A DNA stretch of 23,992 bases from AWTP1-13 sp035550075 (GCA_035550075.1 DASZQG010000193.1:1-23992); one strand, 5' to 3'; counted from the first letter of the stretch, positions 7,299-15,153 are shown. Notes: generated from the letters alone by a model not told the origin. A program made the numbers and translations.

Positions 7299-8554
7299 GC
7301 AAAGAACTCGTACGCCTTGATGAGCGCGTCCGTCAGCGCATCCACCTCGGCTTTTGTGTTGTACATGGCGAAGGATGCACGGCAGGTCGCCGTGACACCC
7401 AGCCGCTCCATCAGCGGCTGCGCGCAATGATGACCCGCGCGTACGGCCACACCCGAGCGGTCAATGATGGTCGAGATGTCGTGCGGGTGCAGGCCATCAA
7501 TGCTGAAGGAGATGATGGCCCCCTTGTTTTCGGCGGTGCCATGGATCTTCAGCCAGTTGAGCCGGTTCAGCCGCTCATGCGCGTAGTCCCTGAGGCCCGC
7601 CTCGTGCTGCGCGATGCGCTCTCGCCCCACCCGCATCATGTAGTCGAGCGCGGCGCCCAGGCCGATCGCCTGCACGATGGGCGGCGTGCCCGCTTCGAAC
7701 TTGTGGGGTGTCTTGCCGTAGCTGATCGCGTCGGTGTGCACGCTCTCGATCATTTCGCCACCGCCCATGTATGGCGGCATGGCGTCGAGGTGCGCCCGCT
7801 TGGCGTATAGCACGCCGATCCCCGAGGGACCGTAAGTCTTGTGCCCGGTGAATACGTAGAAATCGCAATCCAGGTCCTGGACGTCGACTGGCATGTGCAC
7901 CGCCGCCTGACTGCCATCGACCAGCACCGGAATGCTGCGCGCATGTGCGCGCTGCACAATCTCCTTGATCGGCGTGATGGTGCCGAGCACATTCGACATG
8001 TGCGTGACGGCCACCATCCTGGTGCGCGGACTCAGCAACCGCTCGAACGCCTCGAGCTGGAAGTCACCGCGATCGCTCATCGGCGCCCACTTCAGCACCG
8101 CGCCGCGCCGCTCGCGATGGAAATGCCAGGGCACGATGTTGGAATGATGCTCCATGATCGACAGCACAACCTCGTCCCCCTCTCCCAGCACCATGCCGCC
8201 GAAGGAGCTGGCCACCAGGTTGATCGCCTCGGTGGCGTTGCGGGTGAAGATGATTTCGTCGCTGCTGGGTGCATTCAGAAAGCGCCGCACCGTCTCGCGC
8301 GCCGCCTCGTAGTGGGCGGTTGCCGTGTTCGACAGATAGTGCAGGCCACGATGGACGTTGGCGTACTCCATGCGGTAGGCGTGCTCGACCGCCTCCAGCA
8401 TCGCTCGCGGCTTCTGCGCCGAGGCGCTGTTGTCCAGGTAGACCAGCGGCTTGCCATAGACCTCCCGCGCCAGGATCGGGAAATCGGCGCGGATCGCCTC
8501 CACATCGTAGGCGACGCCATCTTTCCCGGTCACATCCTTGCGCATCACAGCCAT
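7295..8554 (-). CDS. sufS: Cysteine desulfurase SufS
   Basis: SufS is a PLP-dependent group II cysteine desulfurase that frees sulfur from cysteine as a persulfide and hands it to the SUF scaffold. From the ATG at 8554 the protein has 419 residues, with the PLP lysine Lys239 in FTGHKTYGPSG, the active-site Cys377 in VRAGHHCAQP and the late arginine in TCRASFAMYNT. The chosen start follows GGAAGAG eight bases upstream. Other candidates are a TTG at 8584 overlapping the sufD stop and an ATG at 8545. Group II enzymes are normally activated by SufE or SufU, and neither is encoded in this cluster, so a partner should lie elsewhere or the other desulfurase may compensate. It overlaps sufT downstream. 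Confidence 0.95.
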   Translation of the reverse strand: MAVMRKDVTGKDGVAYDVEAIRADFPILAREVYGKPLVYLDNSASAQKPRAMLEAVEHAYRMEYANVHRGLHYLSNTATAHYEAARETVRRFLNAPSSDEIIFTRNATEAINLVASSFGGMVLGEGDEVVLSIMEHHSNIVPWHFHRERRGAVLKWAPMSDRGDFQLEAFERLLSPRTRMVAVTHMSNVLGTITPIKEIVQRAHARSIPVLVDGSQAAVHMPVDVQDLDCDFYVFTGHKTYGPSGIGVLYAKRAHLDAMPPYMGGGEMIESVHTDAISYGKTPHKFEAGTPPIVQAIGLGAALDYMMRVGRERIAQHEAGLRDYAHERLNRLNWLKIHGTAENKGAIISFSIDGLHPHDISTIIDRSGVAVRAGHHCAQPLMERLGVTATCRASFAMYNTKAEVDALTDALIKAYEFFA

Positions 8555-8580
8555 TGCAAAGTCTCTTCCGCGGCCCGCCT

Positions 8581-9915
8581 TCAAGCCGACACGGCGGCGA
8601 GCCGTTCCTTGGCAAGCCGCGACACGGTCTCGCGCAGCTCCTCGTTCTCGATCTTCTCGATTGCCTCTCCGACGAAGCTCTCGATCAGCAGCGCGCGGGC
8701 GTCCTTGAGCGGAATGCCGCGGGCGCGCAAGTAGAACAGCATGTCGGGGTCGATCTCGGCCGCCGTCGAGCCATGGCCGCAGACCACATCGTCGGCGTGG
8801 ATCTCAAGCTCGGGCTTGGAATCGAATTCAGCGTCCTCCGACAGCATAAGCGCCTGTGCCATCTGCTTGCCGTCGGTCTTCTGGGCGTCGGGCCGTACGA
8901 TTACCTTGCCCTGGAAAATGCCGCGCGCGCGATCGGCGAGCACGCCCTTGAACAGCTCCCGGCTCTCGCAGCCCGGCACCGCGTGGTCCACGACCAGCGT
9001 GGTGTCGATGTGCTCCTCGCCGCGGCCGAGGAAGCAGCCGGAAATGTCGAGCCTCGCGCCTTCGCCTCTGAATGTCGTCAACACGTGGTTGCGCACAAGG
9101 CCTGTGCCGGCAGTAACTTGAAATACGCGATAGGACGCGCGCGCGCCGAGCGTTGCAATCCAGGAGGCGAGATGGCCGACACCGGCCCCCTCGAGCGTGC
9201 ATTTCACATGCACGAACTCGGCCCCGTCGCCCACGACGATCTCGCTCAGCGTGTTGGCCTGGCCGGATGCTGCGCCAGGCAGCGCGGCATGGACTTCAAT
9301 GATCGCCGAGCGCGCCCTGTCGCCGACCTTGAGGATATTTCGCGTCGTGATCAGCCGCGCATCCGTTCCCGCGCGCAGGAACACCAGCAGCAGGGGCTTC
9401 GCCGGTTCGGCGCCCTTGGCCACGGAGACCAGCGCGCCATCCGTCATGAAGGCGGTGTTCAGCGCGACGATCGCCTCCTGCCCCGGAGCGCCGGCCCGGA
9501 TCATCCCGTCGCTGCCATGCGCCGCCGGTTTCGACAAGATTGCGCCCAGCGATGCCACGTCCAGGCCCTTTGCACCGGTGGCGGACGAAAGTTCGGGCCG
9601 GTACGCACCGTCGACAAACACCAGCCGATACGCCTCCAGCTCGGCGAGGGGACCAAGCGCGTGATCGACCTGCTCGGCCGTCACGCCAGCGACCGGGCCG
9701 GTTGCCGGCGCCGGCACTGTTTTCAAAGCACTTCTGAGGTCTGTGTATTTCCATTCCTCGATGCGCCGATGCGGCAGCCCAAGCCCCGCGAACGCACCGA
9801 TCGCCGCCTTGCGCGCCTCACCGACAGCGCGTCCGCCCGGCAGCTTGGAAGCTGCGGCCTCGAAGTTCTCGATCAGCGCCTGCTCGGCCTTCGTTCTTGT
9901 CATAGCCACGGTCAT
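8581..9915 (-). CDS. sufD: Fe-S scaffold complex subunit SufD
   Basis: SufD pairs with SufB and two SufC subunits in the scaffold on which clusters are built, and is linked to iron entry. The 444-residue product has the RRIEEWKYTDLRS motif near residues 50-62. The beta-helix core ends with the conserved VVCGHGSTAAEIDPDMLFYL, where Cys379 and His381 correspond to the functionally important Cys and His of E. coli SufD. The C-terminal FVGEAIEKI helix is typical. The start at 9915 lies 22 bases after the sufC stop with only a weak ribosome site; ATG at 9903 is an alternative. Confidence 0.95.
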   Translation of the reverse strand: MTVAMTRTKAEQALIENFEAAASKLPGGRAVGEARKAAIGAFAGLGLPHRRIEEWKYTDLRSALKTVPAPATGPVAGVTAEQVDHALGPLAELEAYRLVFVDGAYRPELSSATGAKGLDVASLGAILSKPAAHGSDGMIRAGAPGQEAIVALNTAFMTDGALVSVAKGAEPAKPLLLVFLRAGTDARLITTRNILKVGDRARSAIIEVHAALPGAASGQANTLSEIVVGDGAEFVHVKCTLEGAGVGHLASWIATLGARASYRVFQVTAGTGLVRNHVLTTFRGEGARLDISGCFLGRGEEHIDTTLVVDHAVPGCESRELFKGVLADRARGIFQGKVIVRPDAQKTDGKQMAQALMLSEDAEFDSKPELEIHADDVVCGHGSTAAEIDPDMLFYLRARGIPLKDARALLIESFVGEAIEKIENEELRETVSRLAKERLAAVSA

Positions 9916-9937
9916 CTCGTGCCGTCTTTTCTTGCCG

Positions 9938-10702
9938 TCAGGCGCCTGCCGGCACGTGCGAAGCGAATTCGGTATAACCGCTGGTTTCCAGGTCCAGGGC
10001 GAGCTCCTTGCCGCCCGTCTTGCGGATCTGCCCGTCGGCCATGACGTGCACCTTGTCGGGCACGATGTAGTTGAGCAGCCGCTGGTAGTGGGTGATGAGA
10101 AGGATCGCCCGGTCCGGTGCGCGCAGCTTGTTCACGCCCTCGGCGACGACGCGCACGGCGTCGATGTCGAGGCCTGAATCGGTCTCGTCCATCACGCACA
10201 GCGCCGGCTCCAGCATGGACATCTGCAGGATCTCCATGCGCTTCTTCTCGCCGCCGGAGAAGCCGACGTTGAGCGGCCGCTTGAGCATATCGTCGGAAAC
10301 CGACAGGTGCGCGGCGGTCTCGCGCACGCGTCGGAGGAACTCGGGTGTCGTCAATTCCTTGATGCCACGCTTCTTGCGCACCGCGTTCACGGCCGTGCGC
10401 AGGAAAGTCATGGTGGCGACACCTGGGATTTCTAGCGGATACTGGAACGCGAGAAAGATGCCTTTGGCGGCGCGCTCGTCCGGCTCCATCTCGAGGATGC
10501 TCTCGCCGTTCCAGAGAACATCGCCTTCGGTCACGTCGTAGTCGGAGCGGCCCGCCAGCACATAAGCCAGCGTCGACTTGCCTGACCCGTTCGGACCCAT
10601 GATGGCATGCACCTGCCCCTTGGGCACTGTCAGGTTGACGCCCTTGAGGATCAGCTTGCCCTCTTCCGCAAGCTTCACATGCAGGTTTTTGATTTCAAGC
10701 AT
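9938..10702 (-). CDS. sufC: SufC ABC-type ATPase of the SUF complex
   Basis: SufC is a soluble ABC ATPase whose dimerisation drives the conformational change of SufBCD during cluster assembly. The 254-residue protein shows Walker A GPNGSGKST at 36-44, Q-loop Gln87 in LAFQYPLEIPG, the signature FSGGEKKRMEILQ at 148-160, Walker B ending in MDETDSGLD at 171-179, and switch His205 in LITHYQRLL. It lies between the small DUF4926-like gene and sufD, all on one strand with short spacers. Length and motifs are normal, with no transmembrane partner, as expected for SufC. Confidence 0.97.
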   Translation of the reverse strand: MLEIKNLHVKLAEEGKLILKGVNLTVPKGQVHAIMGPNGSGKSTLAYVLAGRSDYDVTEGDVLWNGESILEMEPDERAAKGIFLAFQYPLEIPGVATMTFLRTAVNAVRKKRGIKELTTPEFLRRVRETAAHLSVSDDMLKRPLNVGFSGGEKKRMEILQMSMLEPALCVMDETDSGLDIDAVRVVAEGVNKLRAPDRAILLITHYQRLLNYIVPDKVHVMADGQIRKTGGKELALDLETSGYTEFASHVPAGA

Positions 10703-10740
10703 TGCTCACGTCATCTCCGCATTGTCGCGCAAGGCCAGGC

Positions 10741-11016
10741 CTAGGGATTGGTGGCGACAACCTCGATCTCGGCCGGATAGAGAACGCCGAGCCAATCGCA
10801 TTCGTCCGCGGCGGCCTTGCCGCTTTTCTTGAACTCCACCAGGAACGCCTCGTTGCTGCCGAAGGTCTCCAGCACCGTGCCCACATCACCGAGCCGCAGA
10901 ACAAAACCCGGGCTGGTACGCGACAGCGCATTGCGCTTCTTGCATTCGAACTCATCCAGCTCACGCCGCAGCTTGGCCACCGTCGTAGCCGACACGATCT
11001 CTGCCGCATCACGCAT
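10741..11016 (-). CDS. Small DUF4926-like protein inserted between sufB and sufC
   Basis: A 91-residue product. Residues 41-87 (RLGDVGTVLETFG, then AFLVEF, then a closing LGVLYPAEIEVV) have the arrangement I associate with DUF4926: a short SH3-like beta barrel with a GDVGTV turn and an E/VEF strand. Residues 1-30 are charged and probably helical (KLRRELDEFECKKRNAL). Two cysteines, Cys25 and Cys73, are not in an obvious metal motif. The ATG at 11016 is preceded by AGGGAG seven bases upstream. It sits 124 bases after sufB and 38 before sufC, so it should be transcribed with the operon. I know of no assigned function. A longer open frame on the same strand (10695-11012) is a shadow; this frame is preferred for its ribosome site and domain match. 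Confidence 0.7.
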   Translation of the reverse strand: MRDAAEIVSATTVAKLRRELDEFECKKRNALSRTSPGFVLRLGDVGTVLETFGSNEAFLVEFKKSGKAAADECDWLGVLYPAEIEVVATNP

Positions 11017-11090
11017 CTGCCTACTCCCTTGCTAGGGCCGTCCGGCTCGCGCCGTCGGGCTGCACTTGAACGTCCGCTCCGTCACCTCGC

Positions 11091-11113
11091 GGGTCCGGTT
11101 CATTTCCGGCCCC
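11091..11113 (-). other. Intercistronic hairpin between sufB and the DUF4926-like gene
   Basis: On the minus strand GGGGCCGG and CCGGACCC pair around a seven-base loop with one mismatch. There is no T tail, so a classical terminator is unlikely. It lies 28 bases past the sufB stop and could mark a processing or stability point within the suf transcript. Confidence 0.4.
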
Positions 11114-11140
11114 ATTTTCGTCAGTTCGCATCAAAATGAC

Positions 11141-12610
11141 TCACCCCACCGATCCCTCCAGCGACACGCCGATCAGCTTCTGCGTCTCGGCCATGAACTC
11201 CATCGGCAACTGCTGCAGCACGTCGCGCACGAACCCGTTGACGATCAGTGCGATCGCCTCTTCCTCGCTGAGGCCCCGCTGCATGCAATAGAAGAGCTTG
11301 TCGTCGGAAATCTTCGAGGTCGTCGCCTCGTGCTCGAAGTGCGCGCTGGCATTCTTCGCCTCGATGTACGGCACCGTGTGTGCGCCGCACTTGTCACCGA
11401 TCAGCAGACTGTCGCAGTTGGTGAAGTTGCGCACGTTCTTCGCCTTGCGGTGCGCTGACACCAGGCCGCGATAGGTGTTTTGCGAGTTGCCCGCGGCGAT
11501 GCCCTTGGAGATGATCCTGCTGGAGCTGTTCGAGCCGAGGTGGATCATCTTGGTGCCGCTGTCGACCTGCTGATACCCGTTGGACACCGCAATCGAGTAG
11601 AACTCGCCGCGGCTGCCATCGCCGCGCAAAATGCAGCTCGGATATTTCCAGGTAATCGCCGAGCCGGTCTCCACCTGCGTCCAGGATATCTTGGAATTGC
11701 GACCGCGGCAGTCCCCGCGCTTCGTCACGAAGTTGTAAATGCCGCCCTTGCCGTTCTTGTCGCCGGGATACCAGTTCTGAACGGTGGAATACTTGATCTC
11801 AGCATCGTCGAGCGCGATTAGCTCGACCACCGCCGCGTGAAGCTGGTTCTCATCGCGCGTGGGCGCTGTGCAGCCTTCCAGGTAGGACACGTAGGCGCCC
11901 TTGTCGGCGATAATCAGCGTGCGCTCGAACTGGCCGGTCTCCTTCTCGTTGATGCGGAAGTAGGTGGACAACTCCATAGGGCAGCGCACGCCCTCCGGCA
12001 CGTAGACGAACGAGCCGTCGGAGAACACCGCCGAGTTGAGCGCCGCATAGAAGTTGTCGCCCTGCGGCACGACAGAGCCGATGTACTTCTTCACCAGCTC
12101 GGGATGGTTGCGCAGCGCCTCCGAGATCGAGCAGAAGATCACACCGGCCTTGGCCAACTCTTCCTTGAACGTGGTGACGACGGAGACGCTGTCGAACACC
12201 GCATCGACCGCCACGCGCGCGCCCTTCACTCCGGCGAGCACCTCCTGTTCGCGCAGGGGAATGCCCAGCTTCTCATAGGTGCGCAGCAGTTCGGGATCGA
12301 CCTCGGCGAGGCTACGCGGCCCCTCCGTCGATTTCGGCGCCGCGTAGTAATAAAGGCTCTGGAAATCGATCTTGGGGTAGTGCACACGCGCCCAGGTGGG
12401 CTCGGTCATGGTCTTCCAACGCCGATATGCCTCCAGCCGCCACTCCAGCATCCACGCCGGTTCGTTCTTCTTGGCCGAGATGAACCGGACGATATCTTCA
12501 CTCAGGCCGCGGGGAGCCTTCACCGATTCGATGTCGGTTTCGAACCCATACTTGTACTGATCGACGTCGATGCGCCGCACCTGGTCGATCGTCTGCTGTA
12601 CTGCCGCCAT
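11141..12610 (-). CDS. sufB: Fe-S scaffold subunit SufB
   Basis: SufB is the core scaffold on which sulfur from the desulfurase and iron are combined into a cluster. The 489-residue product shows the hallmark YVSYLEGCTAP with Cys247, NFTNCDSLLIGDKCGAHT with Cys399, and HFEHEATTSKI with His427-Glu428, corresponding to the essential Cys and His/Glu residues of E. coli SufB. The N-terminus (YKYGFETDIE, then SEDIVRFISAKKNEPAWMLEWRLEAY) is typical. The ATG at 12610 starts 28 bases after the upstream desulfurase gene. The protein is full length with no interruptions. Confidence 0.97.
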   Translation of the reverse strand: MAAVQQTIDQVRRIDVDQYKYGFETDIESVKAPRGLSEDIVRFISAKKNEPAWMLEWRLEAYRRWKTMTEPTWARVHYPKIDFQSLYYYAAPKSTEGPRSLAEVDPELLRTYEKLGIPLREQEVLAGVKGARVAVDAVFDSVSVVTTFKEELAKAGVIFCSISEALRNHPELVKKYIGSVVPQGDNFYAALNSAVFSDGSFVYVPEGVRCPMELSTYFRINEKETGQFERTLIIADKGAYVSYLEGCTAPTRDENQLHAAVVELIALDDAEIKYSTVQNWYPGDKNGKGGIYNFVTKRGDCRGRNSKISWTQVETGSAITWKYPSCILRGDGSRGEFYSIAVSNGYQQVDSGTKMIHLGSNSSSRIISKGIAAGNSQNTYRGLVSAHRKAKNVRNFTNCDSLLIGDKCGAHTVPYIEAKNASAHFEHEATTSKISDDKLFYCMQRGLSEEEAIALIVNGFVRDVLQQLPMEFMAETQKLIGVSLEGSVG

Positions 12611-12638
12611 CTTCTTCTCTGCGTCCTGTCTTTCGATT

Positions 12639-13775
12639 TTAGGCGACCGCCCGCTCGCGTCGCCGTGCCACGACGTCGGTCCAGGCCTCCAGGAAGGCCG
12701 CCACGTCGGCTTCCTTCGATTGCGGCCCCAGGCTCACGCGCACTGCCGCACGCGCCACCTGCGGCTCCAATCCCATCGCCTCCAGCACATGACTTGCGCC
12801 TACCTTGCCTGACGAGCAGGCCGCGCCGGCGCTCACCGCGATGCCCTTGAGGTCGAGCGCAATGACCACAGTCTCAGCGCTCAGGCCGGACACCGCGAGA
12901 CACGACGTGTTCGGTAGGCGCTCGGTCCCGCCCGCAATGACGATCACGTCCGGGGTCGCAGCGCGCACGCCCGCCTCCAGCGAGTTGCGCAGCGCGCGGA
13001 CTCTCTCCATTGCCTGACGCTCGCGCCGCGCCGCCTGCGCCGCCGCGCCGAACCCGGCGATGGCCGCGACGTTCTCTGTGCCCGCGCGACGCCGCCGTTC
13101 CTGGCCGCCGCCGGTAACAAATGCGGGCAGGCTGGCAGGCTCCCGCATCACCACGGCGCCGACACCCTTCGGGCCGCCCAGCTTGTGTGCGGAGAGCGTA
13201 AGGAAATCGACGCCTAGCGCGGCCGCATCGACAGGCAGGCGGCCCACCGCTTGCACCGCGTCGGTATGCACGGCCAGGCCGCTGGCCTTGGCGACGGCCG
13301 CCACCTCGGCCACCGGCTGCACCGCCCCGGTTACATTGTTGGCAAACTGCAGGGACACCAGCACGCGCCCGAGGCGACCCGCGGCCTGCGCGACGTCACT
13401 TGAAAAAGTCTCGGCCAGGACCACGCCATCGCGGCCCGCCGCCATCTCGATGAAACGCGCGCCTCCGCGGCGTGCGGGGGCGAGCACCGAGTCGTGCTCG
13501 AGGCCGGAGGCGATGATCGCATCCCAGCCGGCGGCGAGAACGGCATTGTTCGCTTCCGTGCCGCCGCTGGTGAACACCACCTCGGCCGGATTTGCGTTCA
13601 CGAGTGCCGCCACCTGCTCGCGCGCATCTTCGATCACGGCGCGCGCGCGCCGGCCGTCGGCATGGGGCGACGACGGGTTTCCCACCAGATCAAGCGCCGC
13701 GATCATCGCTGCGCGCGCCTCGGGGCGAAGCGGAGCGGTGGCATTCCAGTCGAGATATGTGCGCGCAGTTCTCAT
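12639..13775 (-). CDS. NifS/IscS-type (group I) cysteine desulfurase in the suf operon
   Basis: This is a second PLP-dependent cysteine desulfurase, of the NifS/IscS class rather than the SufS class. In 378 residues it has YLDWNATAPLRPEA at the N-terminus, TSGGTEANN at 69-77, His94 in GLEHDSV, the PLP lysine Lys198 in LSAHKLGGPKG and the catalytic Cys320 in SAGAACSSGKVGAS, within the longer mobile loop of group I enzymes. It begins inside the stop of iscR (ATGA overlap) and precedes sufB, as in many alphaproteobacterial SUF operons, where it has been called SufS2, NifS or IscS. It may supply sulfur directly to SufBCD or to other thiolation pathways; which cannot be told here. Confidence 0.93.
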   Translation of the reverse strand: MRTARTYLDWNATAPLRPEARAAMIAALDLVGNPSSPHADGRRARAVIEDAREQVAALVNANPAEVVFTSGGTEANNAVLAAGWDAIIASGLEHDSVLAPARRGGARFIEMAAGRDGVVLAETFSSDVAQAAGRLGRVLVSLQFANNVTGAVQPVAEVAAVAKASGLAVHTDAVQAVGRLPVDAAALGVDFLTLSAHKLGGPKGVGAVVMREPASLPAFVTGGGQERRRRAGTENVAAIAGFGAAAQAARRERQAMERVRALRNSLEAGVRAATPDVIVIAGGTERLPNTSCLAVSGLSAETVVIALDLKGIAVSAGAACSSGKVGASHVLEAMGLEPQVARAAVRVSLGPQSKEADVAAFLEAWTDVVARRRERAVA

Positions 13776-14236
13776 TCCACCGCGAACCCGATCTCGCGCG
13801 CGCCGATCCGGGCGGAGCCGCCGGACCGCGGCAACCCTTCGATCACCTGCTGCAGCGTCACGTTCTCAAGGAACCCCGCGATGTGCTCGCCCAGCGAATC
13901 CCACAGGGCATGCGTGATGCAGCGGCGACCAGAGAGGCAAGGCGCTGACGCCTCGCCGCCGCAGCGGGTCATGCGCGTATCCTCTTCGACGGCGGACATG
14001 ATCTGGGCGATCGTGATGCTGTCGGCGGGCCGGCAGAGCCGGTATCCGCCAAGCCGGCCGCGCGCGCTCTCCACGAGCCCGGCGCGCCGTAGCTTCAAGA
14101 AAAGCTGCTCGAGATATGCGATCGAGATCTGCTCGCGCTCGGCAATTGCCGACAGCGGGATGGCACCTTCCGCACCATACTTGGCAAGGTCCGCCATCGC
14201 GGTGACCGCGTACCTGCCCTTGGTATTCAACTCCAC
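13772..14236 (-). CDS. iscR: IscR-like Rrf2-family Fe-S transcription regulator
   Basis: IscR-type regulators bind a [2Fe-2S] cluster and adjust Fe-S biogenesis genes to demand. From a GTG at 14236 the product has 154 residues and begins MELNTKGRYAVTAM, matching the family start; AGGAG lies ten bases upstream. In-frame sequence extends to 14317 but gives no plausible N-terminus. The winged helix holds YLEQLFLKLRRAGLVESARGRLGGY, with Glu43 at the position used for sequence discrimination in E. coli IscR. Cluster ligands are Cys92, Cys100, Cys106 and His109. The first spacing is C-x7-C rather than the C-x5-C of E. coli. It is the first gene of the suf operon and is likely autoregulatory. Confidence 0.9.
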   Translation of the reverse strand: MELNTKGRYAVTAMADLAKYGAEGAIPLSAIAEREQISIAYLEQLFLKLRRAGLVESARGRLGGYRLCRPADSITIAQIMSAVEEDTRMTRCGGEASAPCLSGRRCITHALWDSLGEHIAGFLENVTLQQVIEGLPRSGGSARIGAREIGFAVE

Positions 14237-14350
14237 GACGCCCAGACTCCTGCGCGATGAACGGCCGACGTTCCGCTTGCTTTTCGCACCCCGCCCCGTG
14301 CTATGAAGCCGCCACACGAGCGGTTCGCCCCGGGTACGTCCCCGCGCATC

Positions 14351-14367
14351 TTTCGAACTGTTCTAAA
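14351..14367. promoter_or_regulatory. Irr box (iron control element) upstream of iscR-suf
   Basis: TTTCGAACTGTTCTAAA differs at one arm position from the palindromic Irr-box pattern TTTAGAA-N3-TTCTAAA known from Rhizobiales. It lies 115 bases upstream of the iscR start and just downstream of the proposed -10, around +3 to +19, a position suited to repression when Irr is active under low iron or heme. It also lies 121 bases upstream of the divergent hydrolase. The match is by eye. Confidence 0.65.
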
Positions 14368-14376
14368 CTCCAGTGG

Positions 14377-14406
14377 ATATATGGAAATTCCGATCTCGCA
14401 AGTCAA
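14377..14406 (-). promoter_or_regulatory. iscR-suf operon promoter with IscR-type half-site at the -35
   Basis: On the minus strand TTGACT (14401-14406) and ATATAT (14377-14382) are 18 bases apart, giving a predicted start near 14370. The -35 lies in ATAGTTGACT, which resembles the left half of the E. coli type 1 IscR site. The right half is poorly conserved, so IscR binding is a suggestion, while the promoter is reasonably supported. Confidence 0.5.
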
Positions 14407-14487
14407 CTATTTTTTGCGGCTTGCATCGCCACCTGTGCCCTGGGGCCATCGACGCCTCGTCAGACATCACGCGGGAGCCTGTCGCGC

Positions 14488-15153
14488 ATGCCGGAGCTGA
14501 TCATCAATGGCCCAGTCGGACGCCTGGAGGCCCGCTATCATCACGAGTCGGCGACCGACAGCCCGATCGCGCTGATCCTGCATCCGCATCCGCAGTTCGG
14601 CGGCACCATGAACAACCAGGTGGTCTACCACCTGTACTACCTGTTCGTGGAACGCGGCTTCTCGGTGCTGCGCTTCAATTTTCGCGGCGTGGGGCGCAGC
14701 CAGGGCTATTTCGACAACGGCCCTGGTGAGCTCGCCGATGCCGCTTCCGCGCTCGACTGGCTGCAGCTTCAGAATCCCGATTCCCGTTCGTGCTGGATCG
14801 CGGGCATGTCATTCGGGACATGGATTGCCATGCAGCTCCTGATGCGCCGGCCAGAGATCGACGGCTTCATCTGCGTGGCGCCACCGGCCAACCTCTATGA
14901 CTTTTCGTTCCTGGCACCGTGCCCGTCGTCGGGTCTGCTGGTGAACGGCGAGAAGGACAGGGTTGTGCCTTCCGCGTCGGTTGCCGAGATGGCTGCCAAG
15001 ACCAAGGTGCAGAAGGGCGTGAAGATCGAGCACGCGGTCGTGCCCGACGCCAATCACTTCTTTCAGGACAAGATTGAAGACCTGATGAAGGTAGTGGGCG
15101 CCTACGTCGATCGTCGCACCGCCGAGATGGCCGCTGAGCGCAAAGAGGAATAG
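14488..15153 (+). CDS. Alpha/beta hydrolase, small cytoplasmic type
   Basis: A 221-residue alpha/beta hydrolase from the ATG at 14488, preceded by GGGAG. The open frame reaches back to 14257, but that part overlaps the suf control region and iscR and looks non-coding. Landmarks are HPHPQFGGTMNN at 32-43 (oxyanion region), FNFRGVGRSQG at 64-73, the nucleophile elbow GMSFGTW with Ser108, Asp157 in NGEKDRVVP and His190 in DANHFF, so the triad is complete. The family includes uncharacterised hydrolases related to dienelactone hydrolase. Substrate is unknown. It diverges from the iscR-suf operon and shares its 251-base control region, a pairing I believe recurs in Rhizobiales. It converges on anmK with 8 bases between stops. 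Confidence 0.85.
   Translation: MPELIINGPVGRLEARYHHESATDSPIALILHPHPQFGGTMNNQVVYHLYYLFVERGFSVLRFNFRGVGRSQGYFDNGPGELADAASALDWLQLQNPDSRSCWIAGMSFGTWIAMQLLMRRPEIDGFICVAPPANLYDFSFLAPCPSSGLLVNGEKDRVVPSASVAEMAAKTKVQKGVKIEHAVVPDANHFFQDKIEDLMKVVGAYVDRRTAEMAAERKEE

Noticed and set aside
8269..10044. Long plus-strand open frame opposite sufD and sufS
   Set aside because: It is antisense to two well-identified genes with full motifs; composition is typical of a shadow frame.
10695..11012. Minus-strand frame of 105 codons overlapping the DUF4926-like gene
   Set aside because: It runs in another frame through the same DNA, is Arg/Ser/Cys-rich and lacks a good ribosome site; the 91-residue frame has both domain support and AGGAGG-like spacing.
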